Shown here piece by piece: positions 63,856 to 64,000 of a stretch of DNA of 64,000 nucleotides. The notes under the pieces were generated by a model that was given only the letters and a program-made list of their open reading frames with translations, ran no database searches and was not told the origin of the DNA. Source of the stretch: Haladaptatus sp. DYF46 (GTDB lineage: Archaea; Halobacteriota; Halobacteria; Halobacteriales; Haladaptataceae); assembly GCF_021083305.1 (NCBI RefSeq), contig NZ_JAJFAY010000001.1, positions 1,860,001 through 1,924,000 on the forward strand, given 5' to 3'. Positions within the stretch are counted from its first letter, which is position 1. The number at the start of each line of letters is the position of its first letter. Made by a program: the position numbers and the translations under genes.

Positions 63856-64000
63856 TTACTCGTCCGCGTCGCCGCCGCGCCGCTTCTGTGCGACGACGAT
63901 GACGCCGAGAAGACTGGCGAGGAGGCCGAGCTTTCGGGTGAGTTTCCCGCTCCCGGCGGGTTCGGAACTGAAGTCGTCCGCACTGACCTCGTCTTCCTCG
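63856..64000 (-). CDS. C-terminal part of a membrane-anchored protein (5' truncated)
   Basis: About 47 residues are visible: an acidic stretch (EEDEVSADDFSSE), one hydrophobic segment (LTRKLGLLASLLGVIVVA) and a basic/acidic end. The rest of the gene is beyond the window. Family unknown. Confidence 0.6.
   Translation of the reverse strand, partial: EEDEVSADDFSSEPAGSGKLTRKLGLLASLLGVIVVAQKRRGGDADE

Noticed and set aside
1..64000. CRISPR array, transposase or prophage genes
   Set aside because: No regularly spaced repeats with unique spacers, no DDE/IS200-type ORF, integrase or capsid genes were found.

Overview
The window is a chromosomal segment of a halophilic archaeon (class Halobacteria). 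The evidence is high G+C, strongly acidic proteins (Asp/Glu-rich tails and linkers), Tat signals on secreted proteins, many leaderless or GTG starts with TATA boxes about 25 nt upstream, an intron-containing tRNA-Met(CAT), and archaeal information-processing genes (RLI/ABCE1, RpoP, L37Ae, prefoldin beta, Pcc1, archaeal CCA-adding enzyme, archaemetzincin, DUF2070). The genus cannot be fixed from the sequence alone. No insertion sequence, CRISPR array, plasmid-type gene or replication origin was seen.

Layout. 1-13 kb: 3' end of uvrA, small wHTH regulators, a geranylgeranyl-reductase-like flavoprotein, a Tat-exported peptidoglycan amidase-like protein, an M32 carboxypeptidase, an M20 peptidase, a PIN-ATPase-KH protein, a sugar-epimerase-like SDR, and an EMC6-like protein followed by RLI. 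13-25 kb: an arylsulfotransferase-like protein, a P450 with a divergent HTH_10 regulator, archaemetzincin, a methyltransferase, a HAD hydrolase, a PKD surface protein, GMP synthase subunit A, DUF2070 and a bicovalent-type FAD oxidoreductase. 25-29 kb: the translation/transcription cluster rpl37ae-rpoP-pcc1 ... pfdB-DUF3194, split by an oppositely oriented epimerase. 29-41 kb: an LVIVD-repeat surface protein, a NifU-domain protein, FAU-1, PrsW, riboflavin synthase, a second M32 carboxypeptidase, a UvrD-type helicase, a zinc-finger microprotein, CCA-adding enzyme and two tRNAs.

42-50.6 kb is a catabolic acyl-CoA region: an SDR, an acyl-CoA dehydrogenase of the ACAD10/11 look, an APH-fold kinase of the ACAD10/11 look, a fused 3-hydroxyacyl-CoA dehydrogenase/enoyl-CoA hydratase, a MaoC hydratase, an Lrp-like regulator and a canonical acyl-CoA dehydrogenase. 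The combination resembles the bacterial levulinate/4-hydroxyacid route, in which a 4-hydroxyacyl-CoA is phosphorylated and then converted to an enoyl-CoA. It is the best candidate here for an undescribed archaeal pathway.

50.8-63.2 kb is a molybdenum-hydroxylase locus: an orphan CoxL-like large subunit, then moeA-mocA on the minus strand, then coxG-coxS-coxL-coxM-coxD-coxE-xdhC on the plus strand with overlapping or tightly spaced genes. Both large subunits carry the (A/S)YRGAGR active-site loop of form II enzymes, not the AYxCSFR loop of genuine CO dehydrogenase. The window ends with a lone FlaD/E-domain archaellum accessory-like gene and the 3' end of a membrane-anchored protein.

The most notable non-coding and comparative signals are an 89-nt identical tract between the two M32 carboxypeptidase paralogues (gene conversion), a 22-bp duplication of the tRNA-Met 3' end, a perfect operator-like palindrome between TATA box and start codon of the helicase gene, and several dispersed or tandem intergenic repeats.
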